20,997 nt of DNA from a virus, in IMG/VR virus record IMGVR_UViG_3300005747_000097, positions 1 to 20,997 of that record. The stretch is one strand, 5' to 3'. Below the pieces are notes generated by a model, which saw only the letters and a program-made list of their open reading frames with translations, ran no database searches and had not been told where the DNA came from. Below, piece by piece: positions 1 through 7,748 of the stretch. Numbering within the stretch: position 1 is the first letter of the stretch; the number at the start of each line of letters is the position of its first letter. A program made the position numbers and the translations under genes.

Positions 1-110
1 CATATCGTGACCCTGACAGCTTCGCTGACATTGTTCGTGGTATGCATTTGTATGGCCGCAAGATTCTTCGTCCTGAAGCTCTTGTTAACGCCGCTTACCA
101 TTTAGCATAA
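1..110 (+). CDS. Major capsid protein, C-terminal fragment (partial, 5' end outside window)
   Basis: An open frame enters from the left edge (first full codon at base 3) and ends at TAA 108-110, giving the last 35 residues of a protein. The readable tail contains FADIVRGMHLYGRKILRPEALV. The LYGRK-(I/V)-LRPEALV pattern matches my recollection of the C-terminus of N4-gp56-family major capsid proteins, the shell subunit of the phage head. The position fits: decoration-like, adaptor and nozzle genes follow on the same strand, as in podovirus structural modules. The other two frames give either an early stop (TGA at 8-10) or a composition unlike a phage protein. The family call rests on about 20 residues, so it is probable, not certain. 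Confidence 0.6.
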   Translation, partial: YRDPDSFADIVRGMHLYGRKILRPEALVNAAYHLA

Positions 111-124
111 AGGAGATTTGAAAA

Positions 125-604
125 ATGGCTACAATTACTGCTACTCTTGCTCCTGCTATGGGTAATTCCCAGCGTGGACGCAATCCATACATGGTTGAAC
201 AGGTCATTGACCTGACTGCTAACAGCATTAGTCCAAACGGTGACGTAGTACAGTGTATCACTGTCCCTGCAAACACCAAGATTATTGCTGCTGGTTTTCA
301 GGTAACTTCCAGTGCAACTCAGAATACTGGTACTGACGCAACCGCTGCTTTAGGCACGGGTGCAGATGCCGATGAATACGTAACAGCGTTTGACATTGAC
401 GGTGCTGCTGATGGTGCTTATGCACCTAGCGTAACTGTTTCTGCTGATCTTGTTATTGGTTCTGCGGATACTCTGGACCTTACCCTTGCGGGTAGTGGCG
501 CATCCTTTACTGCTGGTGAAATTCGTGTTTTCGCCGTAATGATGGATGTAAGTTCACTTGGTGAAATGGAAGCTGCTGAAGTTGACCGTGACGCACTTGC
601 GTAA
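125..604 (+). CDS. Putative head decoration / capsid-associated structural protein
   Basis: This 159-residue protein starts at ATG 125 behind a strong ribosome site (AAAGGAGA at 110-117), 14 bases after the capsid stop codon. It is rich in Ala, Thr, Gly, Val and Asp, has no membrane segment and no cysteine except one near residue 43, and alternates short hydrophobic strands with polar turns, as expected for a small beta-sandwich. Immediate location after the major capsid gene, strong translation signal and beta-rich composition fit a head decoration or capsid-stabilising protein that coats the shell. I do not recognise a specific family motif. An alternative is a capsid fibre or minor head protein. 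The hairpin at 617-638 follows directly, so capsid and this gene probably form the 3' end of an abundant mRNA. Confidence 0.6.
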   Translation: MATITATLAPAMGNSQRGRNPYMVEQVIDLTANSISPNGDVVQCITVPANTKIIAAGFQVTSSATQNTGTDATAALGTGADADEYVTAFDIDGAADGAYAPSVTVSADLVIGSADTLDLTLAGSGASFTAGEIRVFAVMMDVSSLGEMEAAEVDRDALA

Positions 605-610
605 ATAAAA

Positions 611-645
611 CACTAGAGGGCTGCTTTCGGGTGGCCCTTTAGTTA
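611..645 (+). terminator. Hairpin with UUCG loop after capsid/decoration genes (terminator or mRNA 3'-end element)
   Basis: Bases 617-625 (AGGGCTGCT) pair with 630-638 (GGGTGGCCCT-side) around a four-base loop TTCG at 626-629. The outer five pairs are Watson-Crick (A-T, three G-C, C-G), then three G-U wobbles surround one C-G pair. The following bases are TTTAGTTA, so the T-tract is poor. It could be a leaky intrinsic terminator, or a stability/processing hairpin at the end of the capsid mRNA. It lies in the gap between two same-strand genes. Confidence 0.55.
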
Positions 646-664
646 CTTATTAGGGGATTTATAA

Positions 665-880
665 ATGCGTAAAAGTAAAAAATATGCTTTAGGTGGTATG
701 GGAACTCCTGAACAGGAAGACAGTAAGTATCGTCCTTCTGCTGCTCGTGCGCCACAAGGCATGATGTCCTCTAGGGGTACACCCGCAGCTATGGGTTTAT
801 CTAAAGGTGGACTATTAAAAAAGAATTATGTTAATCCTGTAACAATCGTAAATAACTTAGAGCGTAAAGAAAATAAGTAA
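665..880 (+). CDS. Small basic protein of unknown function
   Basis: A 71-residue Lys/Arg/Gly/Ser-rich protein. The start is ATG 665 with AGGGGAT upstream (653-658) as ribosome site. It has no hydrophobic segment and looks disordered in its first 40 residues (many Gly, Pro, Ser, Met), followed by SKGGLLKKNYVNPVTIVNN. The GGLLKKNY-type stretch resembles short segments I associate with marine phage structural proteins, but this is not a family assignment. The stop codon (878-880) abuts the next ATG with no spacer, so the two are translationally coupled. A small minor virion protein or assembly factor is plausible from position only. Confidence 0.55.
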   Translation: MRKSKKYALGGMGTPEQEDSKYRPSAARAPQGMMSSRGTPAAMGLSKGGLLKKNYVNPVTIVNNLERKENK

Positions 881-1267
881 ATGGCAGGCATTAACTTTAG
901 AACTGATAGCAGCTTTGTTGAAGTAACAGGCAACTCAGCTAGTACAACTGGCAGCCCAAACAACGCTACACTACTGTTTACTTGCCCAGCAAGCCACGAA
1001 GCTGAAATTGTTTTTCTTATGGTTGCTAATGAAGATAGCTCTACTTCAAATATAGGCATTCAAGTATATCACGCTGATAATAATACTTATCATTTTATGG
1101 TAGGTGAAGAAGCTATAGCTGGTAATAACCACACACAGTTTATTGGCGGCGGTCCTTTGTTTTTACATTCAGGAGATAAAGTATTAGTGTTTAGGCATAC
1201 GGCTGGTCATAATTTTGATGCTACACTTTCTGCTAGACTATATTTTACACCTGCTAAAAGGCTATAA
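881..1267 (+). CDS. Putative small structural protein (head or head-tail region)
   Basis: 128 residues, starting at ATG 881 directly after the previous stop codon. There is no good ribosome site, so translation probably depends on reinitiation. The composition is beta-rich: alternating strands such as EIVFLMVAN and ARLYFTPAKRL, several His residues, one pair of well-separated Cys-poor strands and no membrane span. The size and position between decoration protein and adaptor suggest a small virion component, for example a second decoration protein or a head-closure accessory. I recognise no specific family. The gene is two bases from the next one. Confidence 0.55.
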   Translation: MAGINFRTDSSFVEVTGNSASTTGSPNNATLLFTCPASHEAEIVFLMVANEDSSTSNIGIQVYHADNNTYHFMVGEEAIAGNNHTQFIGGGPLFLHSGDKVLVFRHTAGHNFDATLSARLYFTPAKRL

Positions 1268-1269
1268 CA

Positions 1270-1986
1270 ATGAGTACATTTATTAATCTAACTAATGAAC
1301 TATTGCGTAGATTAAACGAAGTTCAAATAGATGAATCTAGTTTTGCTAGTGCTAAAAATGTACAAGCACTAGCTAAGGATGCAATTAATTCTGCTGTCAG
1401 GCAAATGCTTCAAGACGCACAAGAGTGGCCTTTTACTTTAGTAACTTACGAGCAAACATTAGTTGCTGGCACTGGTACGTATTCTTTTCCTGCAGATTAT
1501 TCAAAAGCAGACTGGGATACTTTTTATATTAAACAACTTTCGTCAAAAAATAATACACCTAAAAAATTAAAATTAATTACTTACGATCAGTATTTATCTA
1601 AGTATAGAAGCACTGAAGAGTTGGCTGGAGAAAACGGAAGAACTGATCCTGATTACGTTTATATGACGCAGGATACAAAGTTTGGTATTACTCCTGTACC
1701 TGATGCAGCGTATGTAATTGAGTACAGATACTGGAAATATCCTGCTGATCTTGTATTATATAATGATACAGTAATTGTACCTGACAGATTTAGGCACGTA
1801 ATTATTGATGGTGCTATGATGTATATGATGCTATTTAGGTCAAATGAACAAAGCGCAAATATGCACAGTACAAAGTTTGAAGATGGTATAAAAATGATGC
1901 GTAGATTAATTATAGATCAACACACTAATGTTATTTCTACAGTAATACAGAGGTCTAGCAACAGCGTAAGTGTTGATAGAATCTAG
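1270..1986 (+). CDS. Head-tail adaptor protein (phage adaptor family, SU10-adaptor-like)
   Basis: 238 residues. The N-terminus is helical (TNELLRRLNEV, then AKDAINSAVRQML), followed by a beta-rich middle (TYEQTLVAGTGTYSFPADY; YVIEYRYWKYPADL) and a helical C-terminus with FRHVIIDGAMMYM. The order LLRRLNEV / AINSAVRQ-(x)-W-F / G-x-Y-x-FP / Y-x-YWKYP / P-x-RF-x-HVI-x-GA is the pattern I know from phage adaptor proteins that sit under the portal ring of short-tailed phages and hold the nozzle. The length is typical. The start ATG 1270 lies two bases after the upstream stop, with a weak AAGG at 1257-1260. The next gene, nozzle-like, begins two bases after this stop, which supports the role. Confidence 0.7.
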   Translation: MSTFINLTNELLRRLNEVQIDESSFASAKNVQALAKDAINSAVRQMLQDAQEWPFTLVTYEQTLVAGTGTYSFPADYSKADWDTFYIKQLSSKNNTPKKLKLITYDQYLSKYRSTEELAGENGRTDPDYVYMTQDTKFGITPVPDAAYVIEYRYWKYPADLVLYNDTVIVPDRFRHVIIDGAMMYMMLFRSNEQSANMHSTKFEDGIKMMRRLIIDQHTNVISTVIQRSSNSVSVDRI

Positions 1987-1988
1987 GT

Positions 1989-3773
1989 ATGGCAGATAAT
2001 CTACAAACCTTTGTCTCTGTTTGTTCAGGGGGGCTTGTCACTAATGTTGACCCGCTTACTCAAAGTAATACTTTATCTGGAAGTGCCATACGTCTGATTA
2101 ATATGGAACCTTCACTTGAGGGTGGTTATAGACGTATAAGCGGGTATGCAAATTCTTATGGTACACTACCGGGTACAGGTAAAGTTTTAGGACTGGCAGT
2201 AAATGGTGAAATAAATCAAGGCATACTTGGTTGTAGGACACCTTCTTCTGGAAACAATTACCTACATTGGTATAATCACTATTACGATGTAGCACTAGGG
2301 ACAGGCGAAGGCGCAGGTTTTACTGTAGGTGAAACACTTACCGGTGTAGTTAGTTCAGGTGATAGCACGGCTGTAACAGCGACAGGTACAGTAATATCAA
2401 AAACATCGGATGCTCTTGTAGTAGATTTTGGTAAGCTACCTGACAATATTTTTGCTACAGGTAACGTAATTACAGGTGGCACATCCAGTGCAACGGGTAC
2501 GGTAGCAAGTACCCCTACTGTTAAAGGTTGGCAGGCTGTAACTACTTCAGGTAGCCCCACCATGACAGGAGTTGATGTTGTACGATTTGAAAGGTATAAT
2601 TGGTCTGAAGAAATATTGTTATTAACAGATGGTGTTAATCCAGCAGCTAAGTATAATGGGACTACGTACACACAGATTACACATACTAATGCACCTAACA
2701 ATCCTAAATTTTCTAGTGCATTTGCAAATCACCTTTGGTTAGCTGGAGACCCTGACGAACCTTTTAATATTTATTTTTCTTCTCCTAATGTAGACACAGA
2801 CTTTGATCCTGCAAATGGAGCAGGTGTTATTAACATAGGCTTTACAATAACACAGTTAAAGTCTTTTCGTAATCAACTGTATGTATTTGGTCAAAATCAA
2901 ATTAAACGTATTGTTGGGGATAACTACTCTAACTTTAGTGTAGAAAGTGTTACTAATGACTTGGGTTGTGTTGCACCCGATACTGTAGTTGAATTTGGTG
3001 GAGACATTATCTTTCTTGGTCCAGATGGTGTTAGACCAATTTCAGGAACCTCTAGGATTGGTGACGTTGAACTTGAAACAGTATCCCGTGAGATACAAAA
3101 AACATTTGAAAACTACACGGCAAACGAAGATGTAACTAAATTAAAAGCTCTAATAATTCGTAGAAAATCGCAGTTTAGATTATTCTTTGAAGCCAACACT
3201 TCTTTATCCCTGTTAGCAGCTATACGTAAAAGTTCTTCAGCCCAGTCCACATTTGAATATAGTCAGCTTGTAGGGATTGAAGCAACGGCAGTAGCTAGTG
3301 GATATGTAGGGCAGTTTGAGTTTGTGCTTCATGGGGATACTACTGGTAAAGTATTCAAACAAGAACAGGGTAACTCATTTGATGGGAGTGATATACTAAG
3401 TGTTTATCAAACTCCTTTTTATTTTATGCAAGACCCTGAGTTACGCAAGGTATTTTATAGAGTTAAAACCTTTCTTAAATCAGAAGGTGAGTCAACAATA
3501 TCAGTAGGCATAGAATACAATTTCGGTGATGCAGAAATTGCTGCACCTTTTAACTTTGATTTAACTACAGCAGGTGCCGCTTCTTTCTTTGATGCAAGTT
3601 CAACTATATATGATGACACAGACATCTATGACGGAAACCCTACACCAATTCGTAGTACTAACATAAGCGGTTCCGGCGATTCTATTTCAGTAGCTTATGT
3701 TACCAACAGTACAAGCCCCAGCCATACCATACAGGCTGTATCAATATTGTATGGAACAGGGGATAGGAGATAA
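1989..3773 (+). CDS. Putative tail nozzle / stabilisation protein (beta-propeller-like)
   Basis: 594 residues. The N-terminus reads GGLVTNVDPL...LINMEPSLEGGYRRISGY (about residues 14-53), which matches the start of phage tail nozzle or tail stabilisation proteins, whose repeated strands form a propeller-like ring that extends the tail below the adaptor. Later segments fit the same fold: LLLTDGVNPAAKYNG (about 208-222), LWLAGDPDEPFNIYFS (about 250-265), QLYVFGQNQIKRIVGDNYSNF (about 297-317), and FLGPDGVRPISG (about 341-352). Residues about 105-176 are an extra Gly/Thr/Val-rich block containing two VTG-x-TS-x-ATGTV-like elements, probably an inserted small beta domain. Its place after the adaptor and before the fibres supports the call. 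A tail-needle or tail-hub role cannot be excluded. Confidence 0.6.
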   Translation: MADNLQTFVSVCSGGLVTNVDPLTQSNTLSGSAIRLINMEPSLEGGYRRISGYANSYGTLPGTGKVLGLAVNGEINQGILGCRTPSSGNNYLHWYNHYYDVALGTGEGAGFTVGETLTGVVSSGDSTAVTATGTVISKTSDALVVDFGKLPDNIFATGNVITGGTSSATGTVASTPTVKGWQAVTTSGSPTMTGVDVVRFERYNWSEEILLLTDGVNPAAKYNGTTYTQITHTNAPNNPKFSSAFANHLWLAGDPDEPFNIYFSSPNVDTDFDPANGAGVINIGFTITQLKSFRNQLYVFGQNQIKRIVGDNYSNFSVESVTNDLGCVAPDTVVEFGGDIIFLGPDGVRPISGTSRIGDVELETVSREIQKTFENYTANEDVTKLKALIIRRKSQFRLFFEANTSLSLLAAIRKSSSAQSTFEYSQLVGIEATAVASGYVGQFEFVLHGDTTGKVFKQEQGNSFDGSDILSVYQTPFYFMQDPELRKVFYRVKTFLKSEGESTISVGIEYNFGDAEIAAPFNFDLTTAGAASFFDASSTIYDDTDIYDGNPTPIRSTNISGSGDSISVAYVTNSTSPSHTIQAVSILYGTGDRR

Positions 3774-3776
3774 CAA

Positions 3777-6608
3777 GTGGCAGGATATACAAGACAATCT
3801 TCAGCAGATATTATTGCAACGGCTGTTGTACGTGCTAATCCGCTTAACGTAGAATACAATGCTATTCGAGATGCCTTTAGCGCAAGCACAGGACACAAGC
3901 ACGATGGTACTACGGCAGAAGGTGCATATGTACCTTTAATTGCTGACTCAGATGCACTAAACAAAGTAGTTATTGATACAGCAAACAATCGTGTTGGTGT
4001 ATTTGTAGAGGTGTCTAGTGCTGCTGTAGAACAAATACGTATACAAGACGGTGCAATTGTCCCTGTTACCACTAATGATATTGATTTAGGCACATCTAGC
4101 CTACAGTTTAAAGATTTGTATCTTGATGGTACAGCCACAATAGACGTATTGCAAGTAGACACTAACTCTACTCTTACCGGAAATCTTACAGTAAATGGAA
4201 ACACTACACTTGGAAATGCTGCAAGTGACACAGTTACAGTTACTGCAGATGTGGCCTCTCCTCTATTACCTTCTGCTGATGATACATACGACTTAGGTGC
4301 TGTAGGCTCTGAGTGGCGTAATTTGTACGTTGACGGTACTGCTACCATTGATGCCCTAGTAGCTGACACGGCAGATATTAACGGCGGTACAATAGATGGT
4401 GCTACTATTGGTGGGGCTAGTGCTGCTGCTGGTACATTTACATCCTTAAATGCTTCTGGTACATCTACACTTGCTACAGTAGACATTAATGGTGGTGCTA
4501 TTGACGGTACTATTATTGGTGCTAATTCTGCTGCTGCTATTACAGGCACAACAATCACTGGTACGTCCCTTGTTGGCCCAGTTACAGGTGATATAACAGG
4601 TAACGCAGATACTGCAACAGCATTAGAAACAGCACGTACTATTGGCGGTGTATCTTTTGATGGTACTGCTAATATCAACCTTCCCGGTGTAAATACTTCA
4701 GGCAATCAGGACACTTCAGGTAATGCTGCTACAGCTACAGCATTAGAGACTGCTCGTACTATAGGTGGTGTTAGCTTTGATGGTACGGCTAACATAAGTC
4801 TTCCGGGCGTTAACACCACAGGCAATCAGGACACATCTGGCAATGCTGCTAGTGCAACTGTATTAGAAACAGCTAGGTCAATTGCTGGTCAATCTTTTGA
4901 CGGTAGTGCAAACATTACCATTGCTGCTACAGATTTGTCGGACACTGACCAGAGTTTAGCTACAAGTGATAACGTACAGTTTGCTCAAGTAACCACCACT
5001 GGTAATGCTATTATCGGTGGTAACTTAACAGTAAATGGTACTACAACTACAGTTAACTCAAGTAATATGACTGTGGATGACCAGCTTATTGAATTAGGCA
5101 ATGGACGTTCAGGTTCAGCTTCTGGTGATGCAGGTATTGTTATTGAACGTGGTAGCGATGCTAATGCGTTTATTGGCTTTGATGAGAGTGCAGATAAATT
5201 TACTGTAGGTACTGGCACATTTACAGGTGCATCTACTGGCGACCTCACTATTACTACAGGTACACTTGTAGCTAACATTGAAGGTAATATTACTGGTGAT
5301 GTTACAGGCAATGCCGATACAGCTACTGCACTAGAAACTGCACGTACAATTGCTGGTCAGTCTTTTGATGGTACAGCTAATATTAGTATTGCACCCACTG
5401 ACCTTACAGGTGTAAATGCTACTGCTGCTGAAATAAATATTGTAGATGGTGACACATCAGCTACTGCTACTACTCTTGCAGATGCAGACAGGGTTGTAGT
5501 CAATGATGCTGGTACTATGAAGCAGGTAGCATTAACTGACTTTGAAACATATTTTGAGACATCTTTAGATACACTTAGTAATGTAACAACTGTAGGTGCA
5601 TTAAATAGTGGTAGTATTACAAGTGGTTTTGGTGCTATTGACAATGGTTCAAGTGCTATTACCACTACAGGTACAGTAACATTTGGTAGTATTACAGACG
5701 GTACTATAACTGCTACTGGATTTGTAGATGAAGATAACATGTCTTCTAACAGTGCAGTACTTATTCCAACACAACAATCTGTAAAAGCTTATGTAGATAG
5801 TGTAGCCGCAACATCTAATAACGTAACAGGTCTTAATGCTACAGGCGCAGAGCTAAACACAGTAGCTGACTTTTCTGCTGTAAGTGTAGACACAAGTACC
5901 GCAATAGCTAACAATGATGCCCTACTAGTATTTGACAATGGCAACAATATTGGTTATCGTGATGTAGACTTACTAGACACATACTTCTCAGCTACAACCA
6001 AAACACTTACTAATAAAACACTAACAAGTCCTATTGTAACAGGTATGCACCTTAACGACTCAGGCTTTACTGTAGAAGGTTCTGCTGCAGACGGTAATGA
6101 TACTACTGTAGCATTTACAAACCCTACGGCTAACCGTACAATTACCTTCCCTAATGCTACGGGTAATGTAGCTGTATTTACTACGGCTCCTGCTGCAGCT
6201 ATTGCTGATGGTACTAATGGACAAGTCTTAACTACAAACGGTTCAGGTGTATTATCTTTTGCTACTACAAGTGGTTACACCCACCCTAATCACACAGGTG
6301 AGGTTACTTCATCATCAGATGGTGCAACTGTTATTGCTGACAATATAGTAGATGAGGCCAACCTAAAAGTTAGTAACAGTCCTGTTAATGGTTATTTTCT
6401 TTCAGCACAATCTGGTAATACTGGTGGTTTAACTTGGGCTGAGGTAGCGACAGGTGCTGTAAACGATATATTTTATGAGAATGGTCAAACAGTTGATGCT
6501 AACTACACAATTACAAGTAATAAAAATGCAGTAAGTGCTGGTCCTGTAAGCATAGCATCGGGCGTTACAGTTACAGTACCTTCAGGATCAAGATGGGCGG
6601 TGGTATAA
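3777..6608 (+). CDS. Large repeat-rich tail fibre protein
   Basis: 943 residues. The start is GTG at 3777, four bases after the previous stop, with GGAGA at 3766-3770; no in-frame ATG lies near. Residues about 20-55 (NVEYNAIRDAFSASTGHKHDG) match the N-terminal virion-attachment region seen in many podovirus fibres. The shaft is built from familiar marine-phage modules: DLGTSSLQFKDLYLDGTATID (about 102-122), a second DLGAVGSEWRNLYVDGT copy, DINGGTIDGATIG, and 40-residue repeats around ATALETARTIGG (see repeat entry). The distal part contains TLTNKTLTSPIV, NRTITFPNATGNV, HPNHTGEVTSS and NGYFLSAQSGNTGGLTW. It ends in VTVTVPSGSRWAVV, a common last segment of such fibres. Likely a trimeric side fibre or fibre shaft. 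No intramolecular chaperone domain is visible. Confidence 0.8.
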   Translation: MAGYTRQSSADIIATAVVRANPLNVEYNAIRDAFSASTGHKHDGTTAEGAYVPLIADSDALNKVVIDTANNRVGVFVEVSSAAVEQIRIQDGAIVPVTTNDIDLGTSSLQFKDLYLDGTATIDVLQVDTNSTLTGNLTVNGNTTLGNAASDTVTVTADVASPLLPSADDTYDLGAVGSEWRNLYVDGTATIDALVADTADINGGTIDGATIGGASAAAGTFTSLNASGTSTLATVDINGGAIDGTIIGANSAAAITGTTITGTSLVGPVTGDITGNADTATALETARTIGGVSFDGTANINLPGVNTSGNQDTSGNAATATALETARTIGGVSFDGTANISLPGVNTTGNQDTSGNAASATVLETARSIAGQSFDGSANITIAATDLSDTDQSLATSDNVQFAQVTTTGNAIIGGNLTVNGTTTTVNSSNMTVDDQLIELGNGRSGSASGDAGIVIERGSDANAFIGFDESADKFTVGTGTFTGASTGDLTITTGTLVANIEGNITGDVTGNADTATALETARTIAGQSFDGTANISIAPTDLTGVNATAAEINIVDGDTSATATTLADADRVVVNDAGTMKQVALTDFETYFETSLDTLSNVTTVGALNSGSITSGFGAIDNGSSAITTTGTVTFGSITDGTITATGFVDEDNMSSNSAVLIPTQQSVKAYVDSVAATSNNVTGLNATGAELNTVADFSAVSVDTSTAIANNDALLVFDNGNNIGYRDVDLLDTYFSATTKTLTNKTLTSPIVTGMHLNDSGFTVEGSAADGNDTTVAFTNPTANRTITFPNATGNVAVFTTAPAAAIADGTNGQVLTTNGSGVLSFATTSGYTHPNHTGEVTSSSDGATVIADNIVDEANLKVSNSPVNGYFLSAQSGNTGGLTWAEVATGAVNDIFYENGQTVDANYTITSNKNAVSAGPVSIASGVTVTVPSGSRWAVV
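4611..4920 (+). repeat. In-frame 120-base tandem repeat in the fibre gene
   Basis: The ATALETARTIGGVSFDG-type motif begins at 4614, 4734 and (diverged, ATVLETARSIAG) 4854, a period of exactly 120 bases or 40 residues. Two units are full (4611-4730 and 4731-4850); the third matches through about base 4920 and then diverges. An isolated fourth copy of the same motif lies at about 5319-5400. Synonymous differences between copies show that they are not a very recent duplication. Confidence 0.8.
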
Positions 6609-7748
6609 ATGGGTAAGATTAAAGTAGATACAGTTACTAATTTAGCTGGGACAGGTGCGCCGAACATATCAGATGGTGTTACAATTGGTGGTGTGGCTTT
6701 AGCTTCTGTAAATAAACAAGAGCATTACGCACAGAGTGCAGCACCGACTAGTCCTGCTGATGGTGCAGTGTGGTATGATACAGATGATGACAAAGCGTAT
6801 GTTTATATTAACAGTGAGTTTTATGAATTAACGTATACTAATTTACCTACTAACGCAGGTAATCGTGGTGTGTTTGGTGGGGGAGATAATGGTTCTGGAT
6901 CGGGTACTGCTTGGCAAAACGTAATAGACTATATAAGCATTCCTACTGCAGGAAACGCTACAGATTTTGGTAATCTTACTCAAGCAATATCAATGGGTGC
7001 ATCCGCTTCTAATGGTAATAGAGGCGTGTTTGCTGGGGGTTTAAATGGGAGTACCGTATATAATATAATAAACTACATTACTATAGCTAGTGCAGGAAAT
7101 GCTACAGATTTCGGTGATCTTACAGTGGCTAGAAGGCAGGTAGGAGGATGTTCCGATAGCAGTAGGGGTGTTTTTGGAGGCGGTAATTCTAGTGGTGGTG
7201 CAAATAACTATGTTGATGTAATAGACTACATTACTATAGCATCAACAGGCAATGCAACAGACTTTGGTAATTTAACTGTCAGTAGAGGTGGTGTTACAGC
7301 AGAAGCTAATCTAACTAGAGCTTTGTTTGGTGGGGGACATGCTCCCAGTAACGTAATAGATTATATTACGGTAGCATCTGCGGGTAATGCAACAGACTTT
7401 GGCGATCTTACTATTGCGATCCACATGCCGGGAAGTTGTTCTAGTTTAACTAGGGCTTTGTTTGCTGGTGGCTATATTGGTGCGCCGTCATATGGCAATA
7501 CCAATACAATTCAATATGTAACTATAGCATCAACAGGCAATGCAACAGACTTTGGCGATCTTACTTTAGCGGCCCAACGACTTGGTGGCACATCAAATCA
7601 CACGAGGGGGGTTTTTGCTGCAGGTAAAACGAGCGAGTCTTCTTTTCTCCCCATAGACTATGTGACTATAGATACTACAGGTAATGCCACGGATTTTGGT
7701 GATCTTAGTGTGTCAAGATATGGCACTGCCGCATGTTCAGGAGATTAA
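6609..7748 (+). CDS. Six-repeat putative beta-propeller tail protein, paralogue 1
   Basis: 379 residues; ATG 6609 follows the fibre stop directly, with GGCGGTGG in the last fibre codons as possible ribosome site. The N-terminal domain (1-85) starts KVDTVTN and contains PTSPADGAVWYDTDDDKAYVYI, a short module common at the N-terminus of phage fibre-like proteins. From R86 to the end there are six repeats of about 44-52 residues with the consensus R-G-V-F-x-G-G, a variable loop, NVIDYITIA-(S/T)-x-GNATDFG-(D/N)-LT-(V)-AR, then a second variable loop. All six carry GNATDFG. The repeat length and the Gly-Gly pair resemble kelch-like blades, so a six-bladed propeller is the natural reading, though this is an inference. 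Likely role: fibre tip, or an accessory adhesin that contacts the host surface. The two following genes are paralogues. Confidence 0.7.
   Translation: MGKIKVDTVTNLAGTGAPNISDGVTIGGVALASVNKQEHYAQSAAPTSPADGAVWYDTDDDKAYVYINSEFYELTYTNLPTNAGNRGVFGGGDNGSGSGTAWQNVIDYISIPTAGNATDFGNLTQAISMGASASNGNRGVFAGGLNGSTVYNIINYITIASAGNATDFGDLTVARRQVGGCSDSSRGVFGGGNSSGGANNYVDVIDYITIASTGNATDFGNLTVSRGGVTAEANLTRALFGGGHAPSNVIDYITVASAGNATDFGDLTIAIHMPGSCSSLTRALFAGGYIGAPSYGNTNTIQYVTIASTGNATDFGDLTLAAQRLGGTSNHTRGVFAAGKTSESSFLPIDYVTIDTTGNATDFGDLSVSRYGTAACSGD

Noticed and set aside
3695-4705. Long minus-strand open frame of 336 codons opposite the fibre gene, with further frames at 4985-5311 and 5357-5740
   Set aside because: The products are Val/Pro/Ser/Ala-rich strings produced by the antisense of Thr/Gly/Asn-rich repeats. 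There is no ribosome site, and the plus-strand fibre has recognisable domains throughout.
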